Source: Halosegnis rubeus (lineage in GTDB: Archaea > Halobacteriota > Halobacteria > Halobacteriales > Haloarculaceae). From it: 64,000 bases of DNA. The notes beneath the pieces were generated by a model. It had not been told where the DNA came from and did no database searches. It saw nothing but the letters and a program-made list of their open reading frames with translations. The stretch lies in contig NZ_QJOW01000003.1 in the NCBI RefSeq assembly GCF_009184545.1, positions 201,481 through 265,480 on the forward strand, read 5' to 3'. The position numbers and the translations under genes are program-made. Every line of letters begins with the position of its first letter. The first letter of the stretch is position 1. Below are positions 41,221-49,887 of the stretch, piece by piece.

Positions 41221-42900
41221 GTGGCACAGGCGTCACTCGACCTCGGTGCAGTAGTCGACGCCGTCAACGCCGTCTGGGTGCTCACGGTCACCTTCCTCAT
41301 CTTTTTCATGCACGCCGGCTTCGCGATGCTCGAAGCGGGCCAGGTCCGCTCGAAGAACGTCGCGAACCAGCTGACGAAGAACATGCTCACCTGGAGCGTC
41401 GGCGTCACCGTCTTCTTCCTGCTCGGCGTCACGGTCTCGAAGGTCGTCGCCGGCCTCACCGTCGGTCCGTCCTTCACCCTCTTTTCCGTGTTCGACGCAT
41501 CCAACGCCGTCGCCGACGGCGGCGGCTGGGTGAACTGGCTCTTCGGTGCGGTGTTCGCCATGACGGCGGCGACGATCGTCTCTGGTGCCGTCGCCGGCCG
41601 CATGAAACTGCGCGCGTACGTCACCTACACCATCACCCTCGCGGCCATCATCTACCCCGTCGTCCTCGGGTTCACGTGGGGTGAAGGGTTCCTCTACCAG
41701 CTCGGCTTCACCGACTTCGCCGGCGGGATGATCGTCCACGGGGTGGGCGGGCTCGCCGGGCTGACCGCGGCGTACATCGTCGGGCCGCGGCTCGACCGCT
41801 ACAACGCCGACGGCTCCGTGAACGTGATTCCGGGCCACTCGGTCAGCTTCGCCGTGCTCGGCACGCTCATCCTCGCCTTCGGCTGGTACGGGTTCAACAT
41901 CGGCACGGCCGCGACTCCGCTTGCCGGTGACGGGACCGCGCTCGGCGCCTTCGCCGGTGTCGGCCGCGTCGCGCTCACCACCACTCTCGGGATGGCCGCC
42001 GGCGCGATGGGTGCCGGACTGGTCGCGCTGTACCGCACCGGCAAGGTCGACACGCTGTACGTCGCCAACGGCATGCTTGCCGGGCTGGTCGGTATCACTT
42101 CGAACACGGACATCATCGTCTGGCCGGCCGCGCTCCTCATCGGCGGACTGGCCGGCGCACAGCTACCGATCGTCTTCTCGTTCGTCGAGAAGCGGCTCAA
42201 AATCGACGACGTGTGTGCGGTCTTCCCGGTCCACGGGAGCGCGGGCGTACTCGGAACGCTGCTCGTCGCCGTCCCGGGAATGACGGTCTCGTCAGTGAGC
42301 ATCGACCCCGTCGCGCAGGTGGTCGGCGTGCTCGTCATCGGTGGCTGGACCGTCCTCGCGACGGCGGGCGTCTTCGGCGCGTTCAAGCTACTCGGCGAGA
42401 TTCGCGTCTCCCGCGAGCACGAACTCGAAGGCCTCGATATCTCCGAACACGGTGTCGACACCTACCCCGAGCTCGGCAAGCCGGAGACGGTCGCCGACGG
42501 TGGCTGGGTTGAGTCGAACGGCGTGGTCCGCCCCGACGGCGGCCGACCGAACGACGGCGGTATCAAGCTCGTGATGGGGTTCATCCGCCCGGACAAGCTG
42601 AGCGACGTGAAACAGGGACTCGCCGAGGTCGGCGCACCGTCCTTGACGGTGACGAACGTGTCGGGCCGCGGCTCGCAGCCGGCGAAGACGGGCCAGTGGC
42701 GCGGCGAGGAGTACACGGTCGACCTCCACCAGAAGGTGAAAGTGGAGTGTGTCGTCGCCGACATCCCCGCTGACGAGGTCGCGGCGGCGATTTCGGACGC
42801 CGCCCACACCGACGAGAAGGGCGACGGCAAGGTGTTCGTCCTCCCGGTGGATGAGGCCTACCAGATTCGCACGGGGAAGACCGGCACCGACGCGGTCTGA
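41221..42900 (+). CDS. Ammonium transporter fused to a GlnK/PII domain
   Basis: A 559-aa single frame. Residues 1 to about 430 are a full Amt: N-terminal [22 protein letters not shown], pore histidines in [10 protein letters not shown] (about 173) and [10 protein letters not shown] (about 337), and the C-terminal [17 protein letters not shown] short Gly/Asp linker ([20 protein letters not shown], about 425-445) runs into a complete PII domain (446-559) with T-loop Tyr in [11 protein letters not shown] and the ATP loop [16 protein letters not shown]. Start is GTG 41221. As Amt is a trimer and PII a trimer, each channel trimer would carry one tethered PII trimer. The frame is open throughout, so it is not a misassembly by frameshift, but it needs read support. 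Confidence 0.9.
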   Translation: MAQASLDLGAVVDAVNAVWVLTVTFLIFFMHAGFAMLEAGQVRSKNVANQLTKNMLTWSVGVTVFFLLGVTVSKVVAGLTVGPSFTLFSVFDASNAVADGGGWVNWLFGAVFAMTAATIVSGAVAGRMKLRAYVTYTITLAAIIYPVVLGFTWGEGFLYQLGFTDFAGGMIVHGVGGLAGLTAAYIVGPRLDRYNADGSVNVIPGHSVSFAVLGTLILAFGWYGFNIGTAATPLAGDGTALGAFAGVGRVALTTTLGMAAGAMGAGLVALYRTGKVDTLYVANGMLAGLVGITSNTDIIVWPAALLIGGLAGAQLPIVFSFVEKRLKIDDVCAVFPVHGSAGVLGTLLVAVPGMTVSSVSIDPVAQVVGVLVIGGWTVLATAGVFGAFKLLGEIRVSREHELEGLDISEHGVDTYPELGKPETVADGGWVESNGVVRPDGGRPNDGGIKLVMGFIRPDKLSDVKQGLAEVGAPSLTVTNVSGRGSQPAKTGQWRGEEYTVDLHQKVKVECVVADIPADEVAAAISDAAHTDEKGDGKVFVLPVDEAYQIRTGKTGTDAV

Positions 42901-42939
42901 AGCCGGCGTTCTTTTCTCCCGGTGCTCGCATACTCGGGT

Positions 42940-43458
42940 ATGACTGACGACCTCATCGCGGCGCTTCGGGACGCCGACGCCGTCCAGTACGGCGAGTTCG
43001 AGCTCTCACACGGCGGCACCTCCGAGTACTACGTCGACAAGTACCTCTTCGAGACGGACCCTCACTGTTTGCGACTCATCGCCGAGGCGTTCGGCGAGCG
43101 ACTCGACGGCACTCGCCTCGCCGGTGTCGCGCTCGGTGCGGTCCCGCTCGTCGCCGCCACCAGCGTCGAGACCGACACGCCGTACGTCATCGTCCGGAAG
43201 AAGGCCAAGGAGTACGGCACCGGCAACCAGATCGAAGGTCGCTTCGAGGCGGGCGAGGAGGTCGTCGTCCTCGAAGACATCGCGACGACCGGCCAGTCCG
43301 CCGTCGATGCCGTCGAGGCGCTGCGCGATGCCGGCGCGGTCGTGAATCGCGTGCTTGTGGTTGTTGACCGTGAGGAGGGTGGCCGCGAGAACCTCGCCGA
43401 GCACGACGTGGAGATGGAGGCGCTCGTCACCGCGTCGGATTTGCTTGAGGACAGGTAG
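42940..43458 (+). CDS. pyrE: Orotate phosphoribosyltransferase
   Basis: A 172-aa enzyme converting orotate plus PRPP to OMP in UMP synthesis. The PRPP loop is [18 protein letters not shown] (about residues 103-120), the N-terminal orotate site [15 protein letters not shown] (about 22-36) and the KKAKEYGTG flexible loop (about 88-96). ATG at 42940 preferred to 42922 as the better family match. Downstream lies the noncoding repeat region. Confidence 0.94.
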   Translation: MTDDLIAALRDADAVQYGEFELSHGGTSEYYVDKYLFETDPHCLRLIAEAFGERLDGTRLAGVALGAVPLVAATSVETDTPYVIVRKKAKEYGTGNQIEGRFEAGEEVVVLEDIATTGQSAVDAVEALRDAGAVVNRVLVVVDREEGGRENLAEHDVEMEALVTASDLLEDR

Positions 43459-43975
43459 GCCGGCTTCGTTTCTGGCTGTCTTGCCACTGTACGGCTTTGT
43501 TCTGGTTCCGACAGCGCCGCTTCGTTTGCGCTGGCTTCCGACAGCACTGCAATCACTCTCGTTGCTTGGCCCCGGGGAAACCGCACCCGCACCGGGCGCT
43601 CGCGTGTCGCTTTTTGCTCCCGCTCGCTGGCCCGCGGTCTCCGACCGCTCTCCCAACCCTCCCCCGGACCGCACACGCTCGCACGGCGAGCGGTGCGGTA
43701 GGCCACCGCCACAGTTGCTTGTGCGGTGGCGTGCGGCTCGGCGCGCACGAGGCGCGCCGTCTCTCGTACGAGGTCGTCGCGAGGGAACCGAGCGACGGCG
43801 TGTCAGCGCGTGTGCTGACAGTGGATGAACGAGCGAAGCGAGTGAATCGGCTGGGGAGGCTCGTGGTGCTGTCGCTGTGCTGTGTCCGGGGCCAAGCAAT
43901 CAGGGTGGTGTCGGTGCTGTTGGACTCAAACGAGCTAACACTCGAAAAACGTCCAGCCTCGCCAGAACAGCCGGT
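43459..43975. other. Intergenic region holding dispersed-repeat copy 1 and small hairpins
   Basis: No gene can be supported, although all frames are open because of GC bias. It holds repeat copy 1 (43555-43719), the hairpins GGCGCGC-ACGAG-GCGCGCC (43741-43759) and GTCAGC/GCTGAC (43803-43820), and the motif GGGGCCAAGCAA (43888-43899), which is shared with the other copy's surroundings. It lies between convergent pyrE and the Azf-like gene. Confidence 0.7.
43555..43719 (-). repeat. Dispersed noncoding repeat, copy 1 (inverted)
   Basis: The reverse complement of 43555-43719 aligns along about 165 bases with 59795-59961. Shared blocks include GGCGGTGGCCTACCGC, GAGGGTTGGGAGAGCGGTCG, AGACCGCGG, ACGCGAGCGC, and CCAAGCAACGAGAGTG, with scattered differences and small gaps. 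There is no open frame shared as protein, and no terminal inverted repeats or target duplications. A dispersed haloarchaeal noncoding repeat or a degraded mobile element is likely. Confidence 0.75.
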
Positions 43976-44746
43976 TCAGCTCTCAGGCTCCTCGACCCGC
44001 TCCTCACCGCTGAAGTGCGCCGAATTGTCCTTCGGCTCGTAGCCCAACGCCTCCTTCGCGCGCTCCAGCGAGTAGTACTTCCGGTCGTTGTCCGAAATCC
44101 CGTAGACGATTTCGTACTCGTACTCGGCTTCCAGCGCGCGCTGGTGGAGGTGGGCGCAGTCGCGGTGAGACAGCCACATCGCCTGCCCGCGCTCGTAGTC
44201 GATGGGCGGGTGGGCCTTCGTGAGGTTGCCGATGCGGATGTTACAGACGGCCACGCCGTGCTCGTCGTGGTAGTAGCGACCGAGGGTCTCGCCGGCGACC
44301 TTCGAGACGCCGTAGAAGTTTCCCGGCCGGGGAAGCTCCGTGCCGTTGAGCTTGAAATCGTCGTCCGTCCGGTAGAGGTCGGGTTTGCGCTCGGTCTCGA
44401 AGTGACCGACGGCGTGGTTCGAAGAGGCGTAGACGAGCTTCTCGACGCCGGCGTCGATGGCCGCGTCGTAGAGCACCTTCGTCCCGTGGATGTTGTTCTG
44501 GAGCACCGACTCCCACGGAGCGTCGCGTCGGGGGTCGCCCGCGAGGTGGACGACGGACTCGACACCGTCACAGGCTTCGGCCATCAGGTCGGCGTCGGTC
44601 ACGTCGCCGACGAAGTAGTCGGCGTCCGGCTCCTCGGCTGGCTGGCTGTGGTACAACAGCGTCCAGTCGTACTCGTCGCCGAGACCGTCGAGGATGGCCC
44701 CGCCGACGCGCCCACCCGCGCCGGTCAACAGGACGGGGTCGTTCAT
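43976..44746 (-). CDS. azf: NAD-dependent sugar-phosphate dehydrogenase, Azf-like
   Basis: A 256-aa extended short-chain dehydrogenase. Rossmann motif LLTGAGGRVGGAIL (residues 6-19), ASSNHAVGHFE (about 108-118) and the catalytic YGVSK (about 144-148). The ending YGISDNDRKYYSLERAKEALGYEPKDNSA (pieces) matches my recollection of haloarchaeal glucose-6-phosphate dehydrogenase Azf, the zwischenferment of the archaeal oxidative pentose phosphate route; uronate dehydrogenases are close relatives. Start ATG 44746 at MNDPVLL; the longer frame upstream is antisense to the enoyl-CoA hydratase gene. Confidence 0.8.
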   Translation of the reverse strand: MNDPVLLTGAGGRVGGAILDGLGDEYDWTLLYHSQPAEEPDADYFVGDVTDADLMAEACDGVESVVHLAGDPRRDAPWESVLQNNIHGTKVLYDAAIDAGVEKLVYASSNHAVGHFETERKPDLYRTDDDFKLNGTELPRPGNFYGVSKVAGETLGRYYHDEHGVAVCNIRIGNLTKAHPPIDYERGQAMWLSHRDCAHLHQRALEAEYEYEIVYGISDNDRKYYSLERAKEALGYEPKDNSAHFSGEERVEEPES

Positions 44747-44839
44747 ACCCGAAGGTGGGGGGACCGAGACAAGAAACGTGCGGTTCGACCGCTCGCCCGC
44801 CGAGGATACCCTTATCGGTCCTCCGTCGAATCCACGGGT

Positions 44840-45565
44840 ATGTCCACCACCGACGGTCCGAACGGTCTCGCCACGCTCACTGTCGAGGACGGCGTCGCGG
44901 AGCTTCGACTCGACAACCCCGACCGGAAAAACGTCTTCTCCCCCGGGCTTGGCGAGGATATCATGACTCACCTGCTCGCCGTCGAGGACGACGAGTCGGT
45001 CGCCGCGCTCGTCGTGACGGCCGCAGGGGACGTGTTCTGTGCCGGGCTCGACTTGGACGTGATGACGGGCGAAGACGAGGACGCTATCCACTCGTTGCTC
45101 GACCGACTCGACGCCGTCCGGCGGTGGCTGGCGTCGGCTCCCGTCCCGGTCATCGTCGGAGCGACGGGGGCCGCCCCCGGAGCCGGTGCCGTCCTCGTCG
45201 CCCACACCGACATCCGCGTGCTCGGCGAGGGGACGCGGCTCTGGTGGCCCGAGGTCCGGCTCGGCCTGCGCGCGTACCACGAGACGGTGAATCTCGCCGC
45301 CGCCGTCGGGCTTCCGAAGGCGACCGAGCTGATGTTGCTCGGCGAAGACGCGGCCCTCGACGCGCGAGAGGCCCGACGGCTCGGCTTCGCGAACCGCGTC
45401 GTCGATCCCGCGGACGTGGACGCCACGGTACGGGAGATGGCGGCGACGGTCGCCGAGCGCGATGCTGCCCACGGCCAGATTCGCGACTACGTTGAGGTGT
45501 TGCGCCACGCCCGCCGGGAACAGCTCTCGGGCAGCGAGCAGTTCGCCCGCGAGCGCGCCCCCTGA
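44840..45565 (+). CDS. Enoyl-CoA hydratase/isomerase family protein
   Basis: A 241-aa crotonase-fold protein. Oxyanion-hole segments: VTAAGDVFCAGLDLDVM (about 61-77) and GATGAAPGAGAVLVAHTDIRVLG in pieces (about 112-134). The two catalytic Glu of classical hydratases are not clearly placed: the second segment has no obvious EGxxxE. The specific reaction is thus uncertain; it may be isomerase- or hydrolase-type. Divergent from the Azf-like gene with a 93-bp gap. The stop is 40 bases before mptD. Confidence 0.82.
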   Translation: MSTTDGPNGLATLTVEDGVAELRLDNPDRKNVFSPGLGEDIMTHLLAVEDDESVAALVVTAAGDVFCAGLDLDVMTGEDEDAIHSLLDRLDAVRRWLASAPVPVIVGATGAAPGAGAVLVAHTDIRVLGEGTRLWWPEVRLGLRAYHETVNLAAAVGLPKATELMLLGEDAALDAREARRLGFANRVVDPADVDATVREMAATVAERDAAHGQIRDYVEVLRHARREQLSGSEQFARERAP

Positions 45566-45604
45566 TTCCGGGACGACCAAGACGCCCGCGCCCGTGTGTC
45601 GGGT

Positions 45605-45955
45605 ATGGACGCCACCGACGCCGAGACCGCCTGCTTCGAAGCCGGTATCAAGTTCGGCACGCTGTACCACCAGTTCGCGGGCACCCCCGTCGCGCCCGAC
45701 TCCACCGAGTCGCTCGAACGCGCGATGGAGGAGGCAATCGAGAACCAACCGTTCTGTGAGTCGGTCACCGTCGCCATCCACGAGTCGCGCGTGCGGGAGG
45801 CAATCGACCACGCCGAAGCCTACACCGAACTCACCGGCTCGCTGATGGACGTACGGGTGCGGATTCACTACGAGGGTATCGACGTGGAGACGGCGATGGC
45901 GATGGAGGACGGCTATCCCCGGATGCGGGTCGTCGACGTGTCGGACAACGACTAA
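45605..45955 (+). CDS. mptD: Archaeal dihydroneopterin aldolase MptD
   Basis: A 116-aa enzyme of the archaeal pterin pathway (methanopterin-type or folate-like cofactor), cleaving 7,8-dihydroneopterin. Sequence: ETACFEAGIKFGTLYHQFAGTPV in pieces, ENQPFCESVTVAIH and the ending LTGSLMDVRVRIHYEGIDVETAMAM in pieces, matching the DUF372/MptD family. ATG 45605 chosen over GTG 45596. In haloarchaea the product probably feeds tetrahydrofolate synthesis. Confidence 0.87.
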   Translation: MDATDAETACFEAGIKFGTLYHQFAGTPVAPDSTESLERAMEEAIENQPFCESVTVAIHESRVREAIDHAEAYTELTGSLMDVRVRIHYEGIDVETAMAMEDGYPRMRVVDVSDND

Positions 45956-45979
45956 GCCGCTTCACGTCGAGTCGCCGAT

Positions 45980-46960
45980 ATGTCACTCAGTATCTTCGAC
46001 CGGCTGGACGACGCCGTCGCGGCGGCGCGATCGCTGCTGCTCCCGTTCGACACCGGCCGCTGGCTCCGGCTGACGGTGCTCGCACTGCTCGTCGGCGGCG
46101 GCGGTAGCTCCGTCGGCGGGAGCGCGGGCGCGACCGCCGGTAACATTCCCGGCTCGGCCGACGTTTCCGGACAGTTCCCCAACGCCGACGTTCTCGTGCT
46201 CGTCGCCGCAGTCGTCGGGATACTCCTCCTCGTCGGACTCATCGTCGGCTATCTGGCCTGCTGTTTCGAGTTCGCGCTCGTGGACGGACTCGCGACCCGA
46301 GAGGTGTCGATTCGGGCGAACGTACGCCGGTACGCCGGACAGGCCGCCCGACTGTTCGGATTCCGACTCGTCGTCTTTCTGCTCGCCGCCGCGGTCGTTC
46401 TCCTCCCGGTCGCCGCCGTGTTCGACTTCTCGCTCGATATTCAGCCGGATGCGTTCACCCTCTTCGGCGTGCTCGGTATCCTCGCGACGCTGCTCGTCGC
46501 GGCCGTCGTCGCCGGGACGGTGCACGTCCTGACGACGATGTTCGTCGTGCCGACGATGTACGCGACCGACCGTGGCGTGCTCGCCAGCTGGCGACACGTC
46601 TGGGGCGGACTCACCGACCACCCGTTCGAGACGGTCGGCTTCGTCCTGTTGTCGACGTTTCTGTCGGGGGCGGCGCTGGCGATGGTCGGGACCGTCGCCG
46701 GTATCGTCGGGCTCGTGGTCGTCGTCCCGGTCGCAGTCGTAAGCATCGCCGCGTTCGGCCTGCTCGGGCCGCTCGGACTGGTGGTCGTCGTCCCGGTCGT
46801 CCTGCTCGGTGTCCTCTCGCTCGCCGTCATCTCGGCTACACTCCGGGTGCCGGTCGTCGTCGGGATGCGCTACTACGCGCTGTTGGTGCTTGCCGACCTC
46901 ACCGGCGTCGACCTGCTGGAAGCGACCCGCGAGGCGACCGACATCGCCGCGCCGCGGTAG
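45980..46960 (+). CDS. Polytopic membrane protein, haloarchaeal conserved
   Basis: A 326-aa protein with an N-terminal amphipathic start (SIFDRLDDAVAAARSLLLPFD), a Gly/Ser-rich loop (GGGGSSVGGSAGATAG, about 39-54), and about six hydrophobic helices, including LVLVAAVVGILLLVGLIVGYL and LVVFLLAAAVVLLPVAAVF. The layout recalls DUF7544-type haloarchaeal membrane proteins; family name is from memory. No enzyme motif. The upstream mptD gene is 24 bases away and may be co-transcribed. Confidence 0.72.
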   Translation: MSLSIFDRLDDAVAAARSLLLPFDTGRWLRLTVLALLVGGGGSSVGGSAGATAGNIPGSADVSGQFPNADVLVLVAAVVGILLLVGLIVGYLACCFEFALVDGLATREVSIRANVRRYAGQAARLFGFRLVVFLLAAAVVLLPVAAVFDFSLDIQPDAFTLFGVLGILATLLVAAVVAGTVHVLTTMFVVPTMYATDRGVLASWRHVWGGLTDHPFETVGFVLLSTFLSGAALAMVGTVAGIVGLVVVVPVAVVSIAAFGLLGPLGLVVVVPVVLLGVLSLAVISATLRVPVVVGMRYYALLVLADLTGVDLLEATREATDIAAPR

Positions 46961-47015
46961 ATTCCACTTTCACTTTCGGGCGCGTTTATAAGGTAACGCG
47001 TGCCAACTGTGGCGT

Positions 47016-47420
47016 ATGAGCCAATCCAGCTTCGACGACGAGGAACTGTTCGGTGAGGCGGCCACGGAGATGCGCGCCGAGGTGGAGGATGCACTGGCCG
47101 AGGCGTGGCGCGCGCTCCCCGACCCCGATGACGTGTGGGACGTGGACGCCGACAACACGCTCGGCGTGTTGAACGCACTGAAGGGTGCCCTCGACATCGG
47201 CGACGCCACGGAGCAGTTGCGCGAGGCCAAAAAGCAGTTCGTCATCGGCCAGCGCGCCGATGCCTTCGAGGACGCCGGCGACCTCGAAGCCGAAATCGAA
47301 GAGCTGGAATCCTTGCTCGGCGACATCGAGACGGCCCACGAGGAGGCGTCTGACCTCGCCTCGACCCTGCCGGGGCTTCGTGGCGCACTCGACGACGCCG
47401 TCGACGACGACAGCGAGTAG
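47016..47420 (+). CDS. Conserved haloarchaeal protein (DUF5790-like)
   Basis: A 134-aa acidic helical protein starting SQSSFDDEELFGEAATEMRAEVED. Residues about 65-130 are predicted coiled coil (EQLREAKKQFVIGQRADAFED, EAEIEELESLLGDIETAHEEAS). It agrees with what I recall as DUF5790; function unknown. TATA-like TTTATAAGG at 46985-46993 lies about 25 bases before the start, which suggests leaderless mRNA. Its stop abuts the convergent arfB gene. Confidence 0.7.
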   Translation: MSQSSFDDEELFGEAATEMRAEVEDALAEAWRALPDPDDVWDVDADNTLGVLNALKGALDIGDATEQLREAKKQFVIGQRADAFEDAGDLEAEIEELESLLGDIETAHEEASDLASTLPGLRGALDDAVDDDSE

Positions 47421-48128
47421 CTACCGGTCGACGACGGCCGCCATCACGTTCGCCAGCGCCGCCGCCGCCTCGTCGAGCAGTTCCTCACCCAGCGCCGCGC
47501 TCGCGTCGTTCGGGTCGCCGATGTTGCCCGACTCCGTGAACGCCTCGAAGTCGTACGCGATGTTCGTTCCGTCGACGAAGACGCCGAAGTTCTCACCCAT
47601 CCCCTCGGCCGCCTCCTCGAATCGCTCCTCGCGCACCAGTTCGGGGTACAGATGCATCATGAGGGAGGTCTCGACCCCGCCACCGTGGCCGAGTGGCACG
47701 TCCGAAGCGACCACATCGAACCACGTGAACGGGACGGCGTAGCCGTCCTCGTCGCGGGTGACGCGCCCGCAGAGTTCACGCAGCGCGTCGGTGTTGCCCC
47801 CGTGGCCGTTGACGACGACCACGCGGTCGAAGGTGTCGGCCAGCGACCGGACGCTGTCGCCGACGTACGCGCGGAAGCTGTCTTCGGTCACCCACATCGT
47901 CCCGTCGAACGCCCGGTGTTCCTCCGCGACGCCGACCGGAATCGTCGGTCCGACGACCGCTTCACCGTCGTACGCCGCCGCGCCCGCCTCCGCGATGGCT
48001 GCCGCCGAGAGGTGATCGACCCCAAGCGGGGCGTGTGGCCCGTGCTGTTCGGTGCTCCCGACCGGAAGGAGGGCCACGTCGGCGTCGCTGTCTCTCGCGT
48101 CCGTCCACGACTGCTCGCTCAGCTTCAT
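47421..48128 (-). CDS. arfB: Creatininase-family deformylase, ArfB-like
   Basis: A 235-aa metal-dependent amidohydrolase. Metal ligands: LLPVGSTEQHGPHAPLGVDHL (about 20-40, in pieces) with Glu and His, VVVVNGHGGNTDAL (about 105-118) and LGHGGGVETSLMM. In archaea this family member removes the formyl group from the GTP-derived ribosylaminopyrimidine in riboflavin and F420 synthesis (ArfB); creatininases are close relatives, so the specific call is inferred. Confidence 0.83.
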   Translation of the reverse strand: MKLSEQSWTDARDSDADVALLPVGSTEQHGPHAPLGVDHLSAAAIAEAGAAAYDGEAVVGPTIPVGVAEEHRAFDGTMWVTEDSFRAYVGDSVRSLADTFDRVVVVNGHGGNTDALRELCGRVTRDEDGYAVPFTWFDVVASDVPLGHGGGVETSLMMHLYPELVREERFEEAAEGMGENFGVFVDGTNIAYDFEAFTESGNIGDPNDASAALGEELLDEAAAALANVMAAVVDR

Positions 48129-48169
48129 ACCTCATCCCCGACCACTGCGAGCAAGAAGCCGACGGTTCG

Positions 48170-49618
48170 TTAAAACAGCTCGTCGGCGTGGATGGTGCCG
48201 TCCTCGTCGCTCCCGCGGACGGTCACCTCCTGTCCGAGTCGGACCTCCTCGCTCGTCACGACCGTCCGGGCCTCCTCGCCGTTGTCGAGCATGACGGGGT
48301 CGCCCGTCTGGACGACCGTGCCCGTGAACTCGACGGTGTCGCCGGCCGTCACAGCCGAGTCGTCGTCTGTGGTCGAGTCGGCATCTGCGCCCGACTCTGT
48401 GCTTGACGACGACCCGGATTCGGATTCGGCGTCGGAATCGCCGGCGAACGCACCCAGCCCCGTCTCGTCCGGTTCCTGTTCTTCCGTCTCGACGGCTCCC
48501 GACGCGGCGGTCGCACCGTCCTCGAGCAGGGAGACGGTCGACTGCCAGCCGGCGGAGGCTTCGAGGTCGTCCTGCCAGCCGTCCTGAATCTCTACGTCGG
48601 TACACGACACCTCGTCGCCGGGCGCGATATCGAGGTCGGCCTTGTCGCCCCAGAGCGCGACCCGGATGTCCCCCGTCTCATCCTGTACCCGGATGTTCCG
48701 CACCTGTCCCTCGCTGCCGTCGTCGCGGTCGAAGGTGCGTTTCGGGTCAGCAGAGCGAACGACGCCGGCGATGTCGACAGTCTCGTCCATCTCTACGTCG
48801 GCGATGTCGGTCGTCTCGGGGACGTACTGCACGTCGTCGTCGGTCTCCTCGACCGCGCCGCGGTCCCCGACGTGGAGTTCGAGCGAGCCGTCCCGTTCCC
48901 GGACGTAGCCGTCGATCACCTCGACGGTCGTGCCGGGTTCGAGCTCCTCGGCGCGGGTGGCCTGGTCGTCCCAGAGGGTGACGCGGACGCGACCCGTCTC
49001 GTCGCCGAGGGTGAGATTCGACACGCGGCCCTCGCTGCCGTCGTCGCGGTCGAAGGTGCGGACGGTATCAGTCGAGAGGACGCGTCCGAGCAGATTCACG
49101 TCCGACTGGCCGATGGTGAGCGCCTCGATGGCCGAATCGTCGCCCACGTCCACGTCGACGGTTGCTTCGGCGTCCCCCTCGACGCGGTCGGCACTCACTT
49201 CGAGACCGTTGTACCCTTCGTTCGGGCGGCCGCTGATGCGCAACACTTGGCCGGCTTCCAGTTCTTCCGCCGCGGCAGCTGCGTCCTCGTCCCACAGCGC
49301 GACGCGGACCCGACCCGTCTCGTCTGCGACCTCGATGTTACACACCTGTCCGTCCTCGCCCTCGTCGCGCTCGAAGGTGCGAACCTCGCCGATGGACAAC
49401 ACCTTCGCGAGGAACTTCACCTCCTCCATGCCGGGTTCGATGTCGGCGATACCCTCGACTTCCCCCTCGGTAAGTTCGTGTGCGAGCAGCATGGCAGCGG
49501 TTTCTTCGTCGGCGAGCCCGCCCATCTGCTCGACCTTCGCCTCCACCGCCTCCTCGAACTCTTCGAGAGAAACGTCCTCGGCATCGAGGTCCTCGTAGAC
49601 CTCCTCGATGTCGCTCAT
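48170..49618 (-). CDS. rpa: Replication protein A-like ssDNA-binding protein
   Basis: A 482-aa single-stranded DNA-binding protein for replication, repair and recombination. An N-terminal helical segment SDIEEVYEDLDAEDVSLEEF precedes three OB folds, each with the repeated core TFxRDxGxxGxVxN and DETGxxRVxLW (about residues 85-110, 190-215 and 315-340). A Ser/Asp-rich flexible linker (about 385-425) leads to a fourth small OB-like C-terminus. No zinc finger is seen, unlike some archaeal RPAs. Start at ATG 49618. Divergent from tRNA-Arg. Confidence 0.9.
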   Translation of the reverse strand: MSDIEEVYEDLDAEDVSLEEFEEAVEAKVEQMGGLADEETAAMLLAHELTEGEVEGIADIEPGMEEVKFLAKVLSIGEVRTFERDEGEDGQVCNIEVADETGRVRVALWDEDAAAAAEELEAGQVLRISGRPNEGYNGLEVSADRVEGDAEATVDVDVGDDSAIEALTIGQSDVNLLGRVLSTDTVRTFDRDDGSEGRVSNLTLGDETGRVRVTLWDDQATRAEELEPGTTVEVIDGYVRERDGSLELHVGDRGAVEETDDDVQYVPETTDIADVEMDETVDIAGVVRSADPKRTFDRDDGSEGQVRNIRVQDETGDIRVALWGDKADLDIAPGDEVSCTDVEIQDGWQDDLEASAGWQSTVSLLEDGATAASGAVETEEQEPDETGLGAFAGDSDAESESGSSSSTESGADADSTTDDDSAVTAGDTVEFTGTVVQTGDPVMLDNGEEARTVVTSEEVRLGQEVTVRGSDEDGTIHADELF

Positions 49619-49757
49619 AGTTACAGATTCCATGTGAGGGTCGCGATTAAGGATTGTCGTTGGCTGACGGTCACGCCGGGTGTGGCGCGGCCTCCCGTAT
49701 CAACCTCCGGTCGGGGAATCGCAAGCCCTTTAGCCGAAACCGCGAATGGATAGATAA

Positions 49758-49830
49758 GTCCGGTTAGGGTAGTGGACTATCCTCTTGGCTTGCGGAGCCA
49801 GGGACCAGCGTTCAAATCGCTGACCGGACG
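49758..49830 (+). tRNA. tRNA-Arg (anticodon GCG)
   Basis: Acceptor GTCCGGT (49758-49764) pairs with ACCGGAC (49823-49829); discriminator G 49830. The T-arm CAGCG-TTCAAAT-CGCTG is perfect and the anticodon loop TTGCGGA in stem TTGGC/GCCAG gives GCG. The TATA-like CCTTTAGCC near 49723 precedes it. Its last 44 bases plus TAC (49787-49833) are repeated at 52221-52267, marking an integration site in the 3' half. Confidence 0.95.
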
Positions 49831-49833
49831 TAC
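49787..49833 (+). repeat. attL: 47-bp direct repeat in tRNA-Arg
   Basis: From the anticodon stem GGCTTGCGG through the 3' end and GTAC, 47 bases are identical to 52221-52267. Bases just outside differ on both sides (49786 T versus 52220 C; 49834 C versus 52268 T). The intact tRNA is on this side, as expected when the element's own att restores the gene. Confidence 0.92.
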
Positions 49834-49841
49834 CAATTCCT

Positions 49842-49859
49842 CCGCCCTACGGCGGTTTT
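49842..49859 (+). terminator. Hairpin with T run downstream of tRNA-Arg
   Basis: CCGCC (49842-49846) and GGCGG (49851-49855) form a stem with a four-base loop, followed by TTTT (49856-49859). It lies 12 bases after the tRNA 3' end, inside the integrated element. It is a fitting terminator for the tRNA transcript. Confidence 0.55.
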
Positions 49860-49887
49860 CTCTGTCTCCGACGAACGGAGACACACA

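Noticed and set aside
43877-45565. A 562-codon plus-strand frame through the Azf-like gene region
   Set aside because: The first 320 codons are antisense to the Azf-like gene; the real enoyl-CoA hydratase starts at 44840.
43976-45868. A 630-codon minus-strand frame spanning two genes
   Set aside because: Its first about 370 codons are antisense to the enoyl-CoA hydratase and mptD genes. Only the part from 44746 onward has family motifs; the extension is a GC-rich open frame.
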